Positions 8,554-17,091 of a stretch of DNA of 64,000 nt are shown one piece after another (positions within the stretch are counted from its first letter, which is position 1; each line of letters begins with the position of its first letter). Location: assembly GCA_963784995.1 (NCBI GenBank), contig CAWATZ010000001.1, forward strand, positions 1 to 64,000, in the 5' to 3' direction. The notes under the pieces are model-generated. The model did not search any database. It was not told the DNA's origin and saw only the letters and a program-made list of their open reading frames with translations. The position numbers and the translations under genes were made by a program. The DNA comes from CAWATZ01 sp963784995. GTDB lineage: Bacteria > Planctomycetota > Planctomycetia > Gemmatales > Gemmataceae.

Positions 8554-10713
8554 ATGACCGACTCCTTGCGTTTGTTTCTGATCGAAGATGACGAGGACGT
8601 TGCTCTGCTGATCCGGAAAAACCTGGAGCGGGCCGGCCACGAGGTCAAGTGCTGCCGGACCGCGGCCGACGCCCTGATCGTGCTGAGCCAGACCACCTTC
8701 GACCTGGTCATCCTGGATCGCAGCCTGCCCGACATGGGCGGCATGGAATTGCTGCGCCGGCTTCAGGACGAAGGCAGCACCGTTCCCATCCTCATGATCA
8801 CCGGGGAAAAGCGGTTCGGTCCCAGTGGCGTCCGCGATGCCCTGCTCGCCGGGGCCCTGGACTGCGTGATCAAGGATGAAAGCCTGAGCTACCTGACCGA
8901 ACTGCCGGAGCGGATCAAGGTATCGGTGACCCGGCATCGGCTCAAGTGCGAGAACGACTTGCTGATCCAGGCGCTGGAATCCGCGCGCGACGGCATCATG
9001 ATCACCGACCTGCAAGGGGTCATCGTCAAAACCAACCACGCCCTGGAGACCATGACCGGGTACAGCCGGGAGGAACTGATCGGCCAGACGCCGCGCCTGT
9101 TCAACAGCCGCATCCATTCCCGCGAGGTCTTCGCGCAGATGTGGAAGACCATCCTGGCCCGCAAAGCCTGGCAGGGCGAGCTGACCAACCGCCGCAAGGA
9201 CGGCTCGCTGTTCCAGGCCTCGATCACCATTTCGCCCATCGTCACTCCGCAGGGCCGGCTGACGCACTTTGTCGGCATCGAGCGCGACATCACCGAGCAC
9301 AAGCACCTGGAACGGCAGCTGCTCCAGGCCCAGAAGATGCAGAGTGTCGGCACCCTGGCCGGCGGCGTGGCTCACGAGTTCAACAACCTGCTGGCCGGGA
9401 TCAACGGCTACGCGTCGCTGGGCTTGCGCGAGGCCAACCTGTCGCCGACCTTGCGGGAGTTCTTGCAGCAGGTGGTGACCCTGTCGGAGCGGGCGGCGCA
9501 GCTGACCCGGCAACTGCTCGCCTTTGCCCGCAAGCCGGCCCTGAGCCGGACGCAGACCCTGATGCCCGATCTGCTCCAGGCCACGGCCGACCTGGTGCGG
9601 CGCACGCTGCACCAGGAGGTCCAGCTGGAGATGGATTCCCAGGCCGACGATGGTTCGCCGCTGATGGTCGAGGCCGACGCCAACCAGCTGCAGCAGGCCC
9701 TGGTCAACCTGGCCCTGAATGCCCGCGATGCCGTTCGCGATCGGTTGGCCCGCGAAGTCCGGCCGGCCGAAGCGCAGGCCGGCCTGCCGGCCGGAGCGCA
9801 CGCAGGCGTGCCGGGCAAGGACACCACCGACACGCAAGCGTCCGGGCTGGCTCACGCCCAGGAGCCAGCCCGGCCGTTTGCTCTGCGAGGGGGTCGGCGC
9901 TCCGGGTCCGTCCACAAGGTCGAGCCCTTGCCGCCTCTGCCGCACCCGCCGAGCGGGTATCCGGCCGGGCTGGCCATTGTCTTCCGCGCCCGCCATCAGG
10001 TGCTGACTGCGGACAGGCCCGCCTTTCCCCAGAACGTCCCTCCGGGCGACTACGTGGTCCTGGAAGTCGAGGACAAGGGGACGGGCATGCCGCAGGAGGT
10101 CCTCACCCAGGCCCTCGATCCGTTCTTCACGACCAAGGACGTCGGCCAGGGCACGGGCCTGGGCTTGCCGATGGTCTTTGGCATTGTCCAGGGCCATCAG
10201 GGCCACATGAGCATCGACAGTGTCCCGGGCCGGGGCACCACGGTCGCGCTCTTCCTCCCCCGTCTGGTGCTGGGTTCCGATGCGGAGACAGCCAGCAACC
10301 TCTTCGAGGGGCCGGAAGTCCTCGAGCCGGACAGCATGGCCCGACGGCTGATCCTGGTCATTGACGACGAGGAATCGGTGCTGGACGTGGTCCGCCGCTT
10401 CCTGGAGATCGCCGGCCATGAGGTGCTCTGTGCCAGCAGCGGTCAGGCCGGTCTGGACCTGCTCGCCGCCGGCAGCGCCGTGGACCTGGTGATCCTCGAT
10501 CTGATGATGCCGCGGGAGGATGCTGGCACCATGTTCCAGCGGCTCCGCCAGCGCCGGCCCAACGTTCCGATCCTTCTCTGCACCGGTCTGCCCCAGGCCG
10601 AGCCTGCCCCCGAGTTGCTGCGGAAACCGGCCGTCAGCTTGATCCGCAAGCCGTTCCGGATGAATGAGTTGTTTTACGCGGTCAAGCAGTTGCTGGCGCC
10701 CAGGACTTCGTAG
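8554..10713 (+). CDS. Hybrid sensor histidine kinase (REC-PAS-HisKA-HATPase-REC)
   Basis: 719 residues, cytoplasmic, no membrane helix. An N-terminal receiver (about 5-125; acidic pair EDDED, phosphoacceptor in VILDRSLPD, Lys in VIKDE) is followed by a PAS domain (about 135-250, ending in ERDITEHK). A HisKA helix with phosphoacceptor His (GGVAHEFNNLLAGINGY, about 270) follows, then a HATPase with N box (NLALNARDAV), G1 (VEDKGTGMP), F and G2 (GQGTGLGLPMV). A second receiver closes it (about 590-715; VIDDEE, VILDLMMP, IRKPF). An unusual stretch of about 115 residues separates N and G1 boxes. It contains repeat family B in frame plus Pro/Gly-rich sequence, so the nucleotide lid is much enlarged. 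All key residues are present, so activity is plausible. Confidence 0.9.
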   Translation: MTDSLRLFLIEDDEDVALLIRKNLERAGHEVKCCRTAADALIVLSQTTFDLVILDRSLPDMGGMELLRRLQDEGSTVPILMITGEKRFGPSGVRDALLAGALDCVIKDESLSYLTELPERIKVSVTRHRLKCENDLLIQALESARDGIMITDLQGVIVKTNHALETMTGYSREELIGQTPRLFNSRIHSREVFAQMWKTILARKAWQGELTNRRKDGSLFQASITISPIVTPQGRLTHFVGIERDITEHKHLERQLLQAQKMQSVGTLAGGVAHEFNNLLAGINGYASLGLREANLSPTLREFLQQVVTLSERAAQLTRQLLAFARKPALSRTQTLMPDLLQATADLVRRTLHQEVQLEMDSQADDGSPLMVEADANQLQQALVNLALNARDAVRDRLAREVRPAEAQAGLPAGAHAGVPGKDTTDTQASGLAHAQEPARPFALRGGRRSGSVHKVEPLPPLPHPPSGYPAGLAIVFRARHQVLTADRPAFPQNVPPGDYVVLEVEDKGTGMPQEVLTQALDPFFTTKDVGQGTGLGLPMVFGIVQGHQGHMSIDSVPGRGTTVALFLPRLVLGSDAETASNLFEGPEVLEPDSMARRLILVIDDEESVLDVVRRFLEIAGHEVLCASSGQAGLDLLAAGSAVDLVILDLMMPREDAGTMFQRLRQRRPNVPILLCTGLPQAEPAPELLRKPAVSLIRKPFRMNELFYAVKQLLAPRTS
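9766..9812. repeat. Repeat family B inside the kinase ATPase domain
   Basis: GCCGAAGCGCAGGCCGGCCT-GCCGGCCGGAGCGCACGCAGGCGTGCC, translated in frame as PAEAQAGLPAGAHAGVP. The block matches the copy at 22011-22054 almost base for base, and its insertion does not break the reading frame. Confidence 0.75.
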
Positions 10714-10742
10714 GGTGGTCCGAGCGCAGCGCGGGCCACCCT
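10711..10742. repeat. Hairpin repeat after kinase gene
   Basis: AGGGTGGTCCGAGCGCAGCG and its near complement ending in GGGCCACCCT form a strong stem overlapping the kinase stop codon region. It is a sequence type often found dispersed in planctomycete genomes. It could terminate the kinase transcript. Confidence 0.55.
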
Positions 10743-10827
10743 GCCTTCACCTTGCCTCAACGGCGCGCCTTGCCGTAGAATCCGCCCCTGGCGCGATTTG
10801 CCGTGTCCCGGGGAGGAAGGACCGAGC

Positions 10828-11703
10828 ATGGAAGCAACCTTCTGGCGACGACTGTTCCACGGCATCCGCCGGTTGCACCACAGTCCGGACTTCGAGCAGT
10901 TCGCCGGCCCGGACTGGCCCGACCGCATCATGGACCTGGAGGTCACCGATCGCCTGCACAAAAAGCAGGGCCGATCGATCGGCCGGCTGGTCCTGGAAGC
11001 CAGGGGGCAATCGCTGGTCGTCTACCTGAAGCGGCACTATCGGCTCTCCTGGTGGCGCGGCCTGTTCGCCCTGATCTGGCCGGGGACGGCGTGGTCGCCG
11101 GCCCTGCAAGAGTGGGAACACCTTTGCTGGGCCCGGCAGCAAGGGTTGCCGGTGCCGGAGGCGGTGGCGGGCGGCGAGTTCATCGGACCGTGGGGCCGGC
11201 TGCAGAGTTTCCTGGCCGTCAAGGAGCTGACCGGCATGCTGCCCTTGCACCAGGCCATCCCGGCCGCGGCCGGGAGTCTGGACCCGGTCACGTTCCGGCG
11301 CTGGAAGCAGGGCCTGGCCGTCGAGATGGCCCGGATCACAAACGAACTGCATCGCCGCCGCTGGTTTCACAAGGACCTTTACCTCTGCCACTTCTACGTC
11401 GCGGAGGAGGACACGAAGTGTCTGCCCGAGTGGCGGGGTCGGGTGCAGGTCATCGACCTGCACCGTCTCGGCCACCATCCCTGGATCTGGCCGCTCTGGC
11501 AGGCCAAGGACCTGGCGCAACTGTGGTATTCGTCGGAGATTCCCGGAGTGAGCGGCCGGGATCGAGTGGCCTTCTGGCGTGCGTACTGCGAGGGAAACCC
11601 CCAGGCACGGGGGTCGTCGTGGCTGCGGGCGTACGTACGGCTGAAGGTGTGGAACTACCGCCGGCATAGCAAGCGGGGGGGGAGACGGTCGATTGTAGGA
11701 TGA
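10828..11703 (+). CDS. WaaP/Kdo-kinase-like lipopolysaccharide core kinase
   Basis: 291 residues, soluble. The family fingerprint is clear: HKDLYLCHFYV (catalytic loop, about residues 180-190) and VIDLHRLGHHP (metal-binding Asp of the kinase fold). WaaP/InaA-type kinases phosphorylate heptose or Kdo of lipid A core sugars at the cytoplasmic face. The ATG at 10828 is preferred over an earlier GTG because GGGAGGAAGG precedes it at the right distance. It begins a run of envelope-related genes. The C-terminus is basic and ends just before a block of 75-bp repeats. Confidence 0.8.
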   Translation: MEATFWRRLFHGIRRLHHSPDFEQFAGPDWPDRIMDLEVTDRLHKKQGRSIGRLVLEARGQSLVVYLKRHYRLSWWRGLFALIWPGTAWSPALQEWEHLCWARQQGLPVPEAVAGGEFIGPWGRLQSFLAVKELTGMLPLHQAIPAAAGSLDPVTFRRWKQGLAVEMARITNELHRRRWFHKDLYLCHFYVAEEDTKCLPEWRGRVQVIDLHRLGHHPWIWPLWQAKDLAQLWYSSEIPGVSGRDRVAFWRAYCEGNPQARGSSWLRAYVRLKVWNYRRHSKRGGRRSIVG

Positions 11704-11707
11704 CCAA

Positions 11708-11991
11708 TTCGACCCCTGCCGGCTTGCCCGGCAGGTGAAGGAGGTCTGAGGCTAGAAGAGAAGGCGGAGCAACGCTTGTTTCTTCGACCCCTGCCGGCTT
11801 GCCCGGCAGGTGAAGGAGGTCTGAGGCTAGAAGAGAAGGCGGAGCAACGCTTGTTTCTTCGACCCCTGCCGGCTTGCCCGGCAGGTGAAGGAGGTCACTG
11901 GCTAGAAAGCACGGCCAGAAAAACGTTCTTCTGTCTTCCCTTTCTAGCCAGTGACCTCCTTCACCTGCCGGGCAAGCCGGCAGGGGTCGAA
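11708..11991. repeat. 75-bp direct repeats with an inverted copy
   Basis: The unit starting TTCGACCCCTGCCGGCTTGC begins at 11708, 11783 and 11858. The first two copies are full and followed by the same CTGAGGCTAGAAGAG tail, the third diverges after GGAGGTC. An inverted copy occupies about 11943-11991, so copy 3 and the inverted one form a long hairpin. Each unit holds its own CTGCCGG/CCCGGCAG stem. This fills the gap between two convergent genes. Confidence 0.9.
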
Positions 11992-12006
11992 ATCAGGGAG
12001 GAGTTT

Positions 12007-12652
12007 TCAGCGAGTTCCCGCTCGATCCCCGGACCACACGTTGAGGTTCTTCATCCAGGCGCTCAGGCGGTGCCGCAGGTTCGCGACCGTTCGGGAGCCC
12101 TGTCCGGTCATCCAGTTGAACTGCACCACCCGGCGTGGACCGATGAACGGTTTGTGGCCGTGGAAAGACCTGTCGCTGCGGCGAAACGCGACCAGCGTGC
12201 CATCCACGGGCGGGACCTCGGTAATGACGTCGTTGATGTCGCTGCCGGAGCGCAGCAGCCGCAAACAGCCGCCCATCTCCTCCCAGTGGGAGTTCAGGTA
12301 GAGCAGGACCGTGATGATCTTGTTGGCCGAGTCGGTGTGGATGTTGCCATCGCGCTGGCCGCTCTGGCCGCGAACGGTGACCAGCGTTGGTTTGTCCTGC
12401 AAGGCGATGGCGAACTTTTCCTCGAAGGCCTGGCGAAAGGCCTCGCTGTTCGAGCGCCTCGATCAGGGCGGCGAAGTCCGGGCCGCAGAGCAGCTCGCAG
12501 ATGGGGTAGCTGCCCGGCTTGGCTACGTGAGGGAAGTCCGCGTTGATCAGTTCCAGGGCGTCGGGCTTGATGAACTGCGGCAAGACCAGATACTCGAACG
12601 GCTCGCTCACCAGCGGGGCCGAGCGAAAGGCCGCATAATCGAACGGCTGCAT
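12007..12652 (-). CDS. 2OG-Fe(II) oxygenase (one frameshift)
   Basis: About 215 residues. The start at 12652 opens with MQPFDYAAFRSAPLVSEPFEY. After a frame change near 12430-12470 the double-stranded beta-helix core follows, with iron ligands in the HTDSANK motif (HxD) and the distal His in FHGHKP, then RRVVQFNW supplying the Arg that usually binds 2-oxoglutarate. This matches the prolyl-4-hydroxylase-like/PiuC-type 2OG oxygenase group; the substrate cannot be told. Placed among polysaccharide and lipid-sugar genes, it may modify an envelope component, but that is guesswork from position. Confidence 0.7.
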
Positions 12653-12696
12653 GGGACCTGTCCTTCCTTGGTGGCAGGGTTCTCCCGAATGAAGCG

Positions 12697-12733
12697 CAGG
12701 CACGCCTGCGTGCCGGAGCGCAACCTCACGAGC
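12697..12733. repeat. Repeat family B, short copy
   Basis: GAAGCGCAGGCACGCCTGCG followed by TGCCGGAGCGCAACC lies between the divergent oxygenase and deacetylase genes. It is the reduced form of the intragenic repeats at 3070 and 9766. Confidence 0.5.
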
Positions 12734-12911
12734 AGAGCAGTTGGTCCGGGTGGTATAACAGTTTCCCGCGAGAAGGGTCAACGGGAAATCCTGGGGGAGC
12801 AAGGGGCGGCCTGCTCTCCTGGGCGGTTGCTCTTTACTTGGCTGACGCGATCCGCTCAAATCGGGCCTGGGAAGAGGTTCGTGCCCCCAGGGAGGGAGCC
12901 CGCCAGGGATC

Positions 12912-13816
12912 ATGGCAGCCAACCGCCTGTTGCTGATCACAGCCGACGATTACGGCATCGGTCCCGAAACGTCGCGGGCCATCCGTGAACTGGGGGCCGT
13001 CGGAGGCGCTCAGCAGCACCGTCTTGCTGGTCAATTCCCCTCATGCCGAGAGCGACGTGGACCTGTGGCGACGCAGCGGCCGACCGGTGGAGATGGGCTG
13101 GCACCCGTGCTTGACCATGGATCGGCCGGTGTTGCCGGCCGCGCAGGTGCCCAGCCTGGTCGATCCCCAGGGTCAGTTTCACTCGCTGGGCCGATTCCTG
13201 ACCCGTCTCTTCCTGGGCCGGATTCGCTACCACGAGGTGCTGGCCGAATTGACCGCCCAGTGGCAGCGCTTCCTCGCCCTGGTGGGCCGGCCGCCGCTGA
13301 ACGTCAATGGTCACAAGCACGTCCACGTTTTTCCCGTGGTGCGCGGCGCCCTGATGGAATTGCTAGCCCGCCAGGCCAGCGTCCCATACCTGCGCCGGCT
13401 GCGCGAGCCGCTGGCGACCCTATGGCGCGTTCCCGGGGCCAGGATCAAACGGCTGTTCCTCTCGACGATGGGCCGCTGGGCCAGCTGGAGCCAGCGCGGC
13501 TGGACGGCACCCTGCAACGACTGGCTGATCGGCGTCACGGACCCGCCCTGGGTCAAGGACCCAGCTTTCTTGAGCGTCTGGCTGCGCGGTTCCAGGGAAC
13601 GTGGTGGAACTGATGGTCCACCCGGGCTATCTCGACGAGACTCTTGTGGGACGCGATTGTGACCGGGAAGACGGGCACTTGCAGCGCCGGGTCGATGAAT
13701 TGCAGTTGCTGCAGCAGCCGGCTTTCAAGGAAGCCTGCCGGCAGGCGCGGTTTCAGCTGGTGACCGCGGCCCAGGTGCTGGGCACCCTGGGACGAGCCGG
13801 CGGGCGGGCGGCCTGA
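12912..13816 (+). CDS. ChbG/HpnK-like (YdjC family) carbohydrate deacetylase (two frameshifts)
   Basis: About 300 residues after joining three frames, with breaks near 12990-13010 and 13580-13600. The start carries LLLITADDYGIGPETSRAIREL, the TADDxG metal motif of the YdjC fold. The middle part has the conserved GWHPCLT and NGHKHVHVFP histidine motifs. The end has ELMVHPGY, the third motif. These enzymes remove acetyl groups from diacetylated sugars or, as HpnK, from acetylglucosaminyl hopanoid precursors. The gene is followed 9 bp later by a GT2 glycosyltransferase, the order expected for lipid-sugar synthesis. HpnK versus ChbG cannot be decided here because no other hopanoid gene is visible. 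Confidence 0.75.
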
Positions 13817-13825
13817 GGATCGGAA

Positions 13826-14860
13826 ATGAGCAACGAGCAAGAGGCGGAAGGCATGAGTCCAGCGCTGCCCAGGCTCAGTGTGGTCTGTCCGGCCTTCGAG
13901 GAGGAGGCGGCGCTGCCGGTCTTTCACGAGCAGCTCCTGCTGGTCCTGGACTCGCTGCGCGAGGACTTTGACGTCGAGGTCCTCTACGTGGACGACGGCT
14001 CCCGCGATGGCACCCTGCACCTGCTGCGCCGCTGGGCCTGGCACGACCGCCGGGTTCGCTACCTGTCGCTGTCCCGGAACTTTGGCCACCAGGCCGCCCT
14101 GACCGCCGGCCTGGAGCATGCCCGCGGCGACGTGGTCGTCACCCTCGATTCCGACCTGCAGCACCCGCCCCAGCTGATTCCCCGGATGCTCCAGGGCTGG
14201 CAGCAAGGCTATGACATCGTGCTGACCATTCGCCAGGAAGACCCCAGTCTGGGCCAGGTCAAACGGCTCACGTCGCAGTGGTTCTACACGATGATGCGCT
14301 GGTGCTCGGACACCGAAACCCGGCCCGCCGCCGCCGATTTCCGGCTGCTGTCCCGGCGGGCGGTGGACAGCCTGCTCCGGCTGCGCGAGTCGCACCGCTT
14401 TCTGCGCGGCATGGTGCAATGGCTCGGCTTCCCGACCACCGAGATTCCCTATCACCCGGCCCGGAGGGTGGCCGGCAAGTCGAAATACAATCTGGGCCGG
14501 ATGTTCTCCTTCGCCTGTGACGCCCTGTTCTCGTTCTCGCGGTTGCCGTTGCGCCTGTCGATGCTCCTGGGCCTGGCCCTGCTGCTGGGCGGCGGCGGAC
14601 TGGCCCTTGTCCTGCTGATCCGGTTCCTGTGCGGCACGACCGGCAGCGACAGCACGTCCCTGATCCTGGCCGGGCTGGGGCTGGTGGGCGGGTCGATCCT
14701 GGCGGCGCTGGGCATCGTCGGCGAGTACATCGCCCGGATTTACGAGCAGGTGAAGGGCCGGCCGCTGTACTTGCTCAAGGAGACCGAGCAGTCAGGAGTC
14801 AGGGGTCAGGAGTCAGTTCATGAGCCGAGGGTCAGGAAAACTGTCTTCACTGACCCCTGA
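13826..14860 (+). CDS. Family 2 glycosyltransferase, polyprenyl-phosphate type
   Basis: 344 residues. A GT-A domain (about 15-230) shows VVCPAFEEEAALP, YVDDGSRDGT, NFGHQAALTAGL and the DSDLQHPP metal motif. Two C-terminal membrane helices (about 235-265 and 275-305) and the ending EYIARIYEQVKGRPLY are typical of ArnC/GtrB/DPM1-like enzymes, which move a sugar from a nucleotide to undecaprenyl phosphate. It follows the deacetylase closely and precedes a GT87 enzyme that would use such a lipid-linked donor. The last 30 or so residues are translated from the repeat at 14788-14902, so the native protein probably ended near LLKETE. Confidence 0.85.
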   Translation: MSNEQEAEGMSPALPRLSVVCPAFEEEAALPVFHEQLLLVLDSLREDFDVEVLYVDDGSRDGTLHLLRRWAWHDRRVRYLSLSRNFGHQAALTAGLEHARGDVVVTLDSDLQHPPQLIPRMLQGWQQGYDIVLTIRQEDPSLGQVKRLTSQWFYTMMRWCSDTETRPAAADFRLLSRRAVDSLLRLRESHRFLRGMVQWLGFPTTEIPYHPARRVAGKSKYNLGRMFSFACDALFSFSRLPLRLSMLLGLALLLGGGGLALVLLIRFLCGTTGSDSTSLILAGLGLVGGSILAALGIVGEYIARIYEQVKGRPLYLLKETEQSGVRGQESVHEPRVRKTVFTDP

Positions 14861-14902
14861 ACTGACTCCTGACTCCTGACCCCTGACTCCTGACCCCTGA
14901 GA
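14788..14902. repeat. AGGAGTCAGGGGTC repeat with inverted half
   Basis: Plus-strand AGTCAGGAGTCAGGGGTCAG units at about 14790-14817 face a longer run of complementary CTGACTCCTGACCCCTGA units at about 14854-14900. The array covers the end of the GT2 gene and the whole spacer to the GT87 gene. It is a strong hairpin within a likely operon. Confidence 0.8.
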
Positions 14903-14911
14903 GGAGCAAGG

Positions 14912-16414
14912 ATGCCGGTGAAGGAGCTGCTGCGCGAGCCGTTGCGTCGCTGGGAAGTCGTGGGCCTGTGGCTGCTGCTGGCGGTCACGCTGCTCTTTGG
15001 CGTGCTGGTCGAGTATCGCTCGTGCTTTCTCCGCCGGCGGATGACCGATCTGAACTGTTACCTCCGCGCCGGCTGGGCGGTGCGCCAGGGCGGGGCCAAC
15101 CTGTATCACGTCTACGACGACAGCGGCTGGCATTACAACTACCCGCCTCTGTACGCCATCCTGTGTACGCCCCTGGCTGATCCGCCGACCCAGGACTGGA
15201 CTCGCTACCCGGTCCGCTCGCTGGGCCTGGCCGCGACCCCGGGCGGGCTGGGGCCGCTGCTGGCCGCCTCGACGCTGGCCGCCAGCCCCGCGCCGCTTCA
15301 GGCCACCGACCCCGTGATTCCCTACGTTCCCTGGGCCGTCTCCGTTGCCCTCGTCTACGTCCTCAACCTGGGTTTCCTGGCCCTCGCCTTGCAGGTGCTG
15401 GCCTCCGCTCTGGAGCAGACCGCGGGCGAAGCCTCCGGCTGGCGGCCGGCGGTCGGCAGCCGCCGCTGGTTCCAGCTGCGGATGTTTCCCTATTGCCTGT
15501 TCCTGTTCCCGATTGCCCACACGCTGATGCGCGGCCAGGCCAACCTGATCCTGATGGCCTGCTTCTGCGGCATGATCGCGGGTCTGCTGCGCGGGCGTTC
15601 CTTCGTGGCGGGGTTGTGCCTGGCGGGGGCCATCTGCATCAAGGTGTTCCCGGCGTTCCTGCTGGTGGTGCCGCTGCTGCGCCGCGACGGCCGCTTCCTG
15701 GCTGGCTGCGGTGTCGGCCTGCTGGTGGGGCTGATCCTGATCCCGGTGCTGGCCCTGGGGCCGACCCAGACGTTGATTTGCTACCGCGAACTGGCCGAGG
15801 TGCTGCTGGGACCGGCTTTGGGCCTGGGAGACAACCAGTCGCGGGCGCGGGAGCTGATCGACGCCTGGGCCACCGACAGCCAGTCCTTCCAGATGCTGCT
15901 GCATAACACCATCCACTTCGATCCCACGTCCCGGCCCAAGGAAATCCTGCCGCTGGCGCGCCAGCTGCACTGGCTGCTGGGCGGCTGTCTGACGCTGCTG
16001 ACCCTGTGGGCCGGGTGGAGACATCGCCACAGCCGGGGCCCGGCCCTGGCGGTCTTTGTGGGGAGCCTGATCCTGGTGATGCTGCTGCTCAGTCCGGTCT
16101 GCCACGTGCATTATTTCGCGCTGCTGCTGCCGCTGGTGATGGGTCTGCTGGCCCTGGCGTGGGAGCGCCAGGCCCGGGCCGGGAAGGACCTGGCCGTGAC
16201 CCGGACCCCGCTGATCCTGTTCGTGCTGGGATGGATCTTCTGCCTGTGTTACGCGGCCCAGCAATTGCCGGGCCAGGACGCGCTCCGGCAACTGTGCATC
16301 CTGACCTATCCGGTGCTGGCGTTCTGGCTGACGGCGGTTGTCGCGCTGTGGCGCTGGCCGGCGGAGCAGCCCGGGAGCCAGGCCTCCCTGCTGCCCGGAC
16401 GAGCGGCCGCGTGA
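14912..16414 (+). CDS. GT87 (DUF2029) family membrane glycosyltransferase
   Basis: 500 residues, polytopic. A first helix (about 15-35) is followed by TDLNCYLRAGWAVRQG and LYHVYDD, then HYNYPPLYAIL: the acidic loop and the YPP motif of GT-C enzymes such as the alpha-mannosyltransferases of family GT87. At least eight further hydrophobic segments follow. GT-C enzymes use polyprenyl-phosphate sugars at the outer face, matching the GT2 gene just upstream that could make the donor. GAGGAGCAAGG at 14900-14910 precedes the ATG. The acceptor is unknown. Confidence 0.75.
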   Translation: MPVKELLREPLRRWEVVGLWLLLAVTLLFGVLVEYRSCFLRRRMTDLNCYLRAGWAVRQGGANLYHVYDDSGWHYNYPPLYAILCTPLADPPTQDWTRYPVRSLGLAATPGGLGPLLAASTLAASPAPLQATDPVIPYVPWAVSVALVYVLNLGFLALALQVLASALEQTAGEASGWRPAVGSRRWFQLRMFPYCLFLFPIAHTLMRGQANLILMACFCGMIAGLLRGRSFVAGLCLAGAICIKVFPAFLLVVPLLRRDGRFLAGCGVGLLVGLILIPVLALGPTQTLICYRELAEVLLGPALGLGDNQSRARELIDAWATDSQSFQMLLHNTIHFDPTSRPKEILPLARQLHWLLGGCLTLLTLWAGWRHRHSRGPALAVFVGSLILVMLLLSPVCHVHYFALLLPLVMGLLALAWERQARAGKDLAVTRTPLILFVLGWIFCLCYAAQQLPGQDALRQLCILTYPVLAFWLTAVVALWRWPAEQPGSQASLLPGRAAA

Positions 16415-16458
16415 GAGAGACGAATTCTGTCGCCGCAAGACGACTCACTTCCGAAGAC

Positions 16459-16887
16459 CTAGCCGCCGCGATTGGGGGTGCCGAGCACGTGGGATTTCGG
16501 CGGCAACATCACGTTGTCGAAGTTCTGCGTGAACATGGCGGCCGCGAAGAAGGCTACGGCCCGCAACGTCTCCGTACCGACGTTGGCGAGGTCGTGCCTG
16601 ACCCCGGTCGGGAGGACAAAAACGCTGCCAGGCCCGACGAGATGGGTCGTGCCGTCTTCCAGGAACAGCTTGCCGGCGCCGCCGATGATGTACTGTGTCT
16701 CCTCGGTGGCGTCCGTGTGCCAGCCGAGCCGTCCCCCCGGCTCGATCTCGTAGACGATCGTCGAGGACTGGGTCGAGCCATGCCCCCCGCAGGACGCGAA
16801 AGCGCCGGCCCAGCGGACCGATGCGTCATCCTCTCCCCAAACCTTTACCCGCTCGAGTTTGTCGGACGCGACCACGACTGGATTCAT
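16459..16887 (-). CDS. Cupin-domain protein
   Basis: 142 residues, small soluble beta-barrel. The first cupin motif reads GWHTDATEETQYIIGGAG, the second HDLANVGTE, giving His/Glu metal ligands. A GGGAGGAA site upstream selects the ATG at 16887 over longer readings. Single cupins of this type are often isomerases, dioxygenases or sugar-binding regulators; nothing here points to one. It is monocistronic, convergent with the GT87 gene. Confidence 0.8.
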   Translation of the reverse strand: MNPVVVASDKLERVKVWGEDDASVRWAGAFASCGGHGSTQSSTIVYEIEPGGRLGWHTDATEETQYIIGGAGKLFLEDGTTHLVGPGSVFVLPTGVRHDLANVGTETLRAVAFFAAAMFTQNFDNVMLPPKSHVLGTPNRGG

Positions 16888-17091
16888 GATGCCGTTCCTC
16901 CCATGACGTTTCCGAAGATGGAACCCGGACACTTCTTCCGGCGGTGCAGACGGGTTGCGTCTGCCGGTTTTGTGAACCCTGGCCCGCGCCACTTGATCTT
17001 TTCTATGCTGGCCTTCCCAGGCCGGACGGGCTGGGAAGCCCGTCCTCCTTTCCTTCTTTCTGAATGCTCTTACCGAATCGTCCTGCCGACG

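Noticed and set aside
7705..10419. Very long minus-strand reading frame opposite the two kinase genes
   Set aside because: It is the antisense of well-supported kinase domains and arises from codon bias in GC-rich DNA.
14813..16438. 541-codon minus-strand frame opposite the GT87 gene
   Set aside because: Composition is Gln/Arg/His-rich antisense of a membrane protein, with no domain; the plus-strand frame has clear GT-C motifs.
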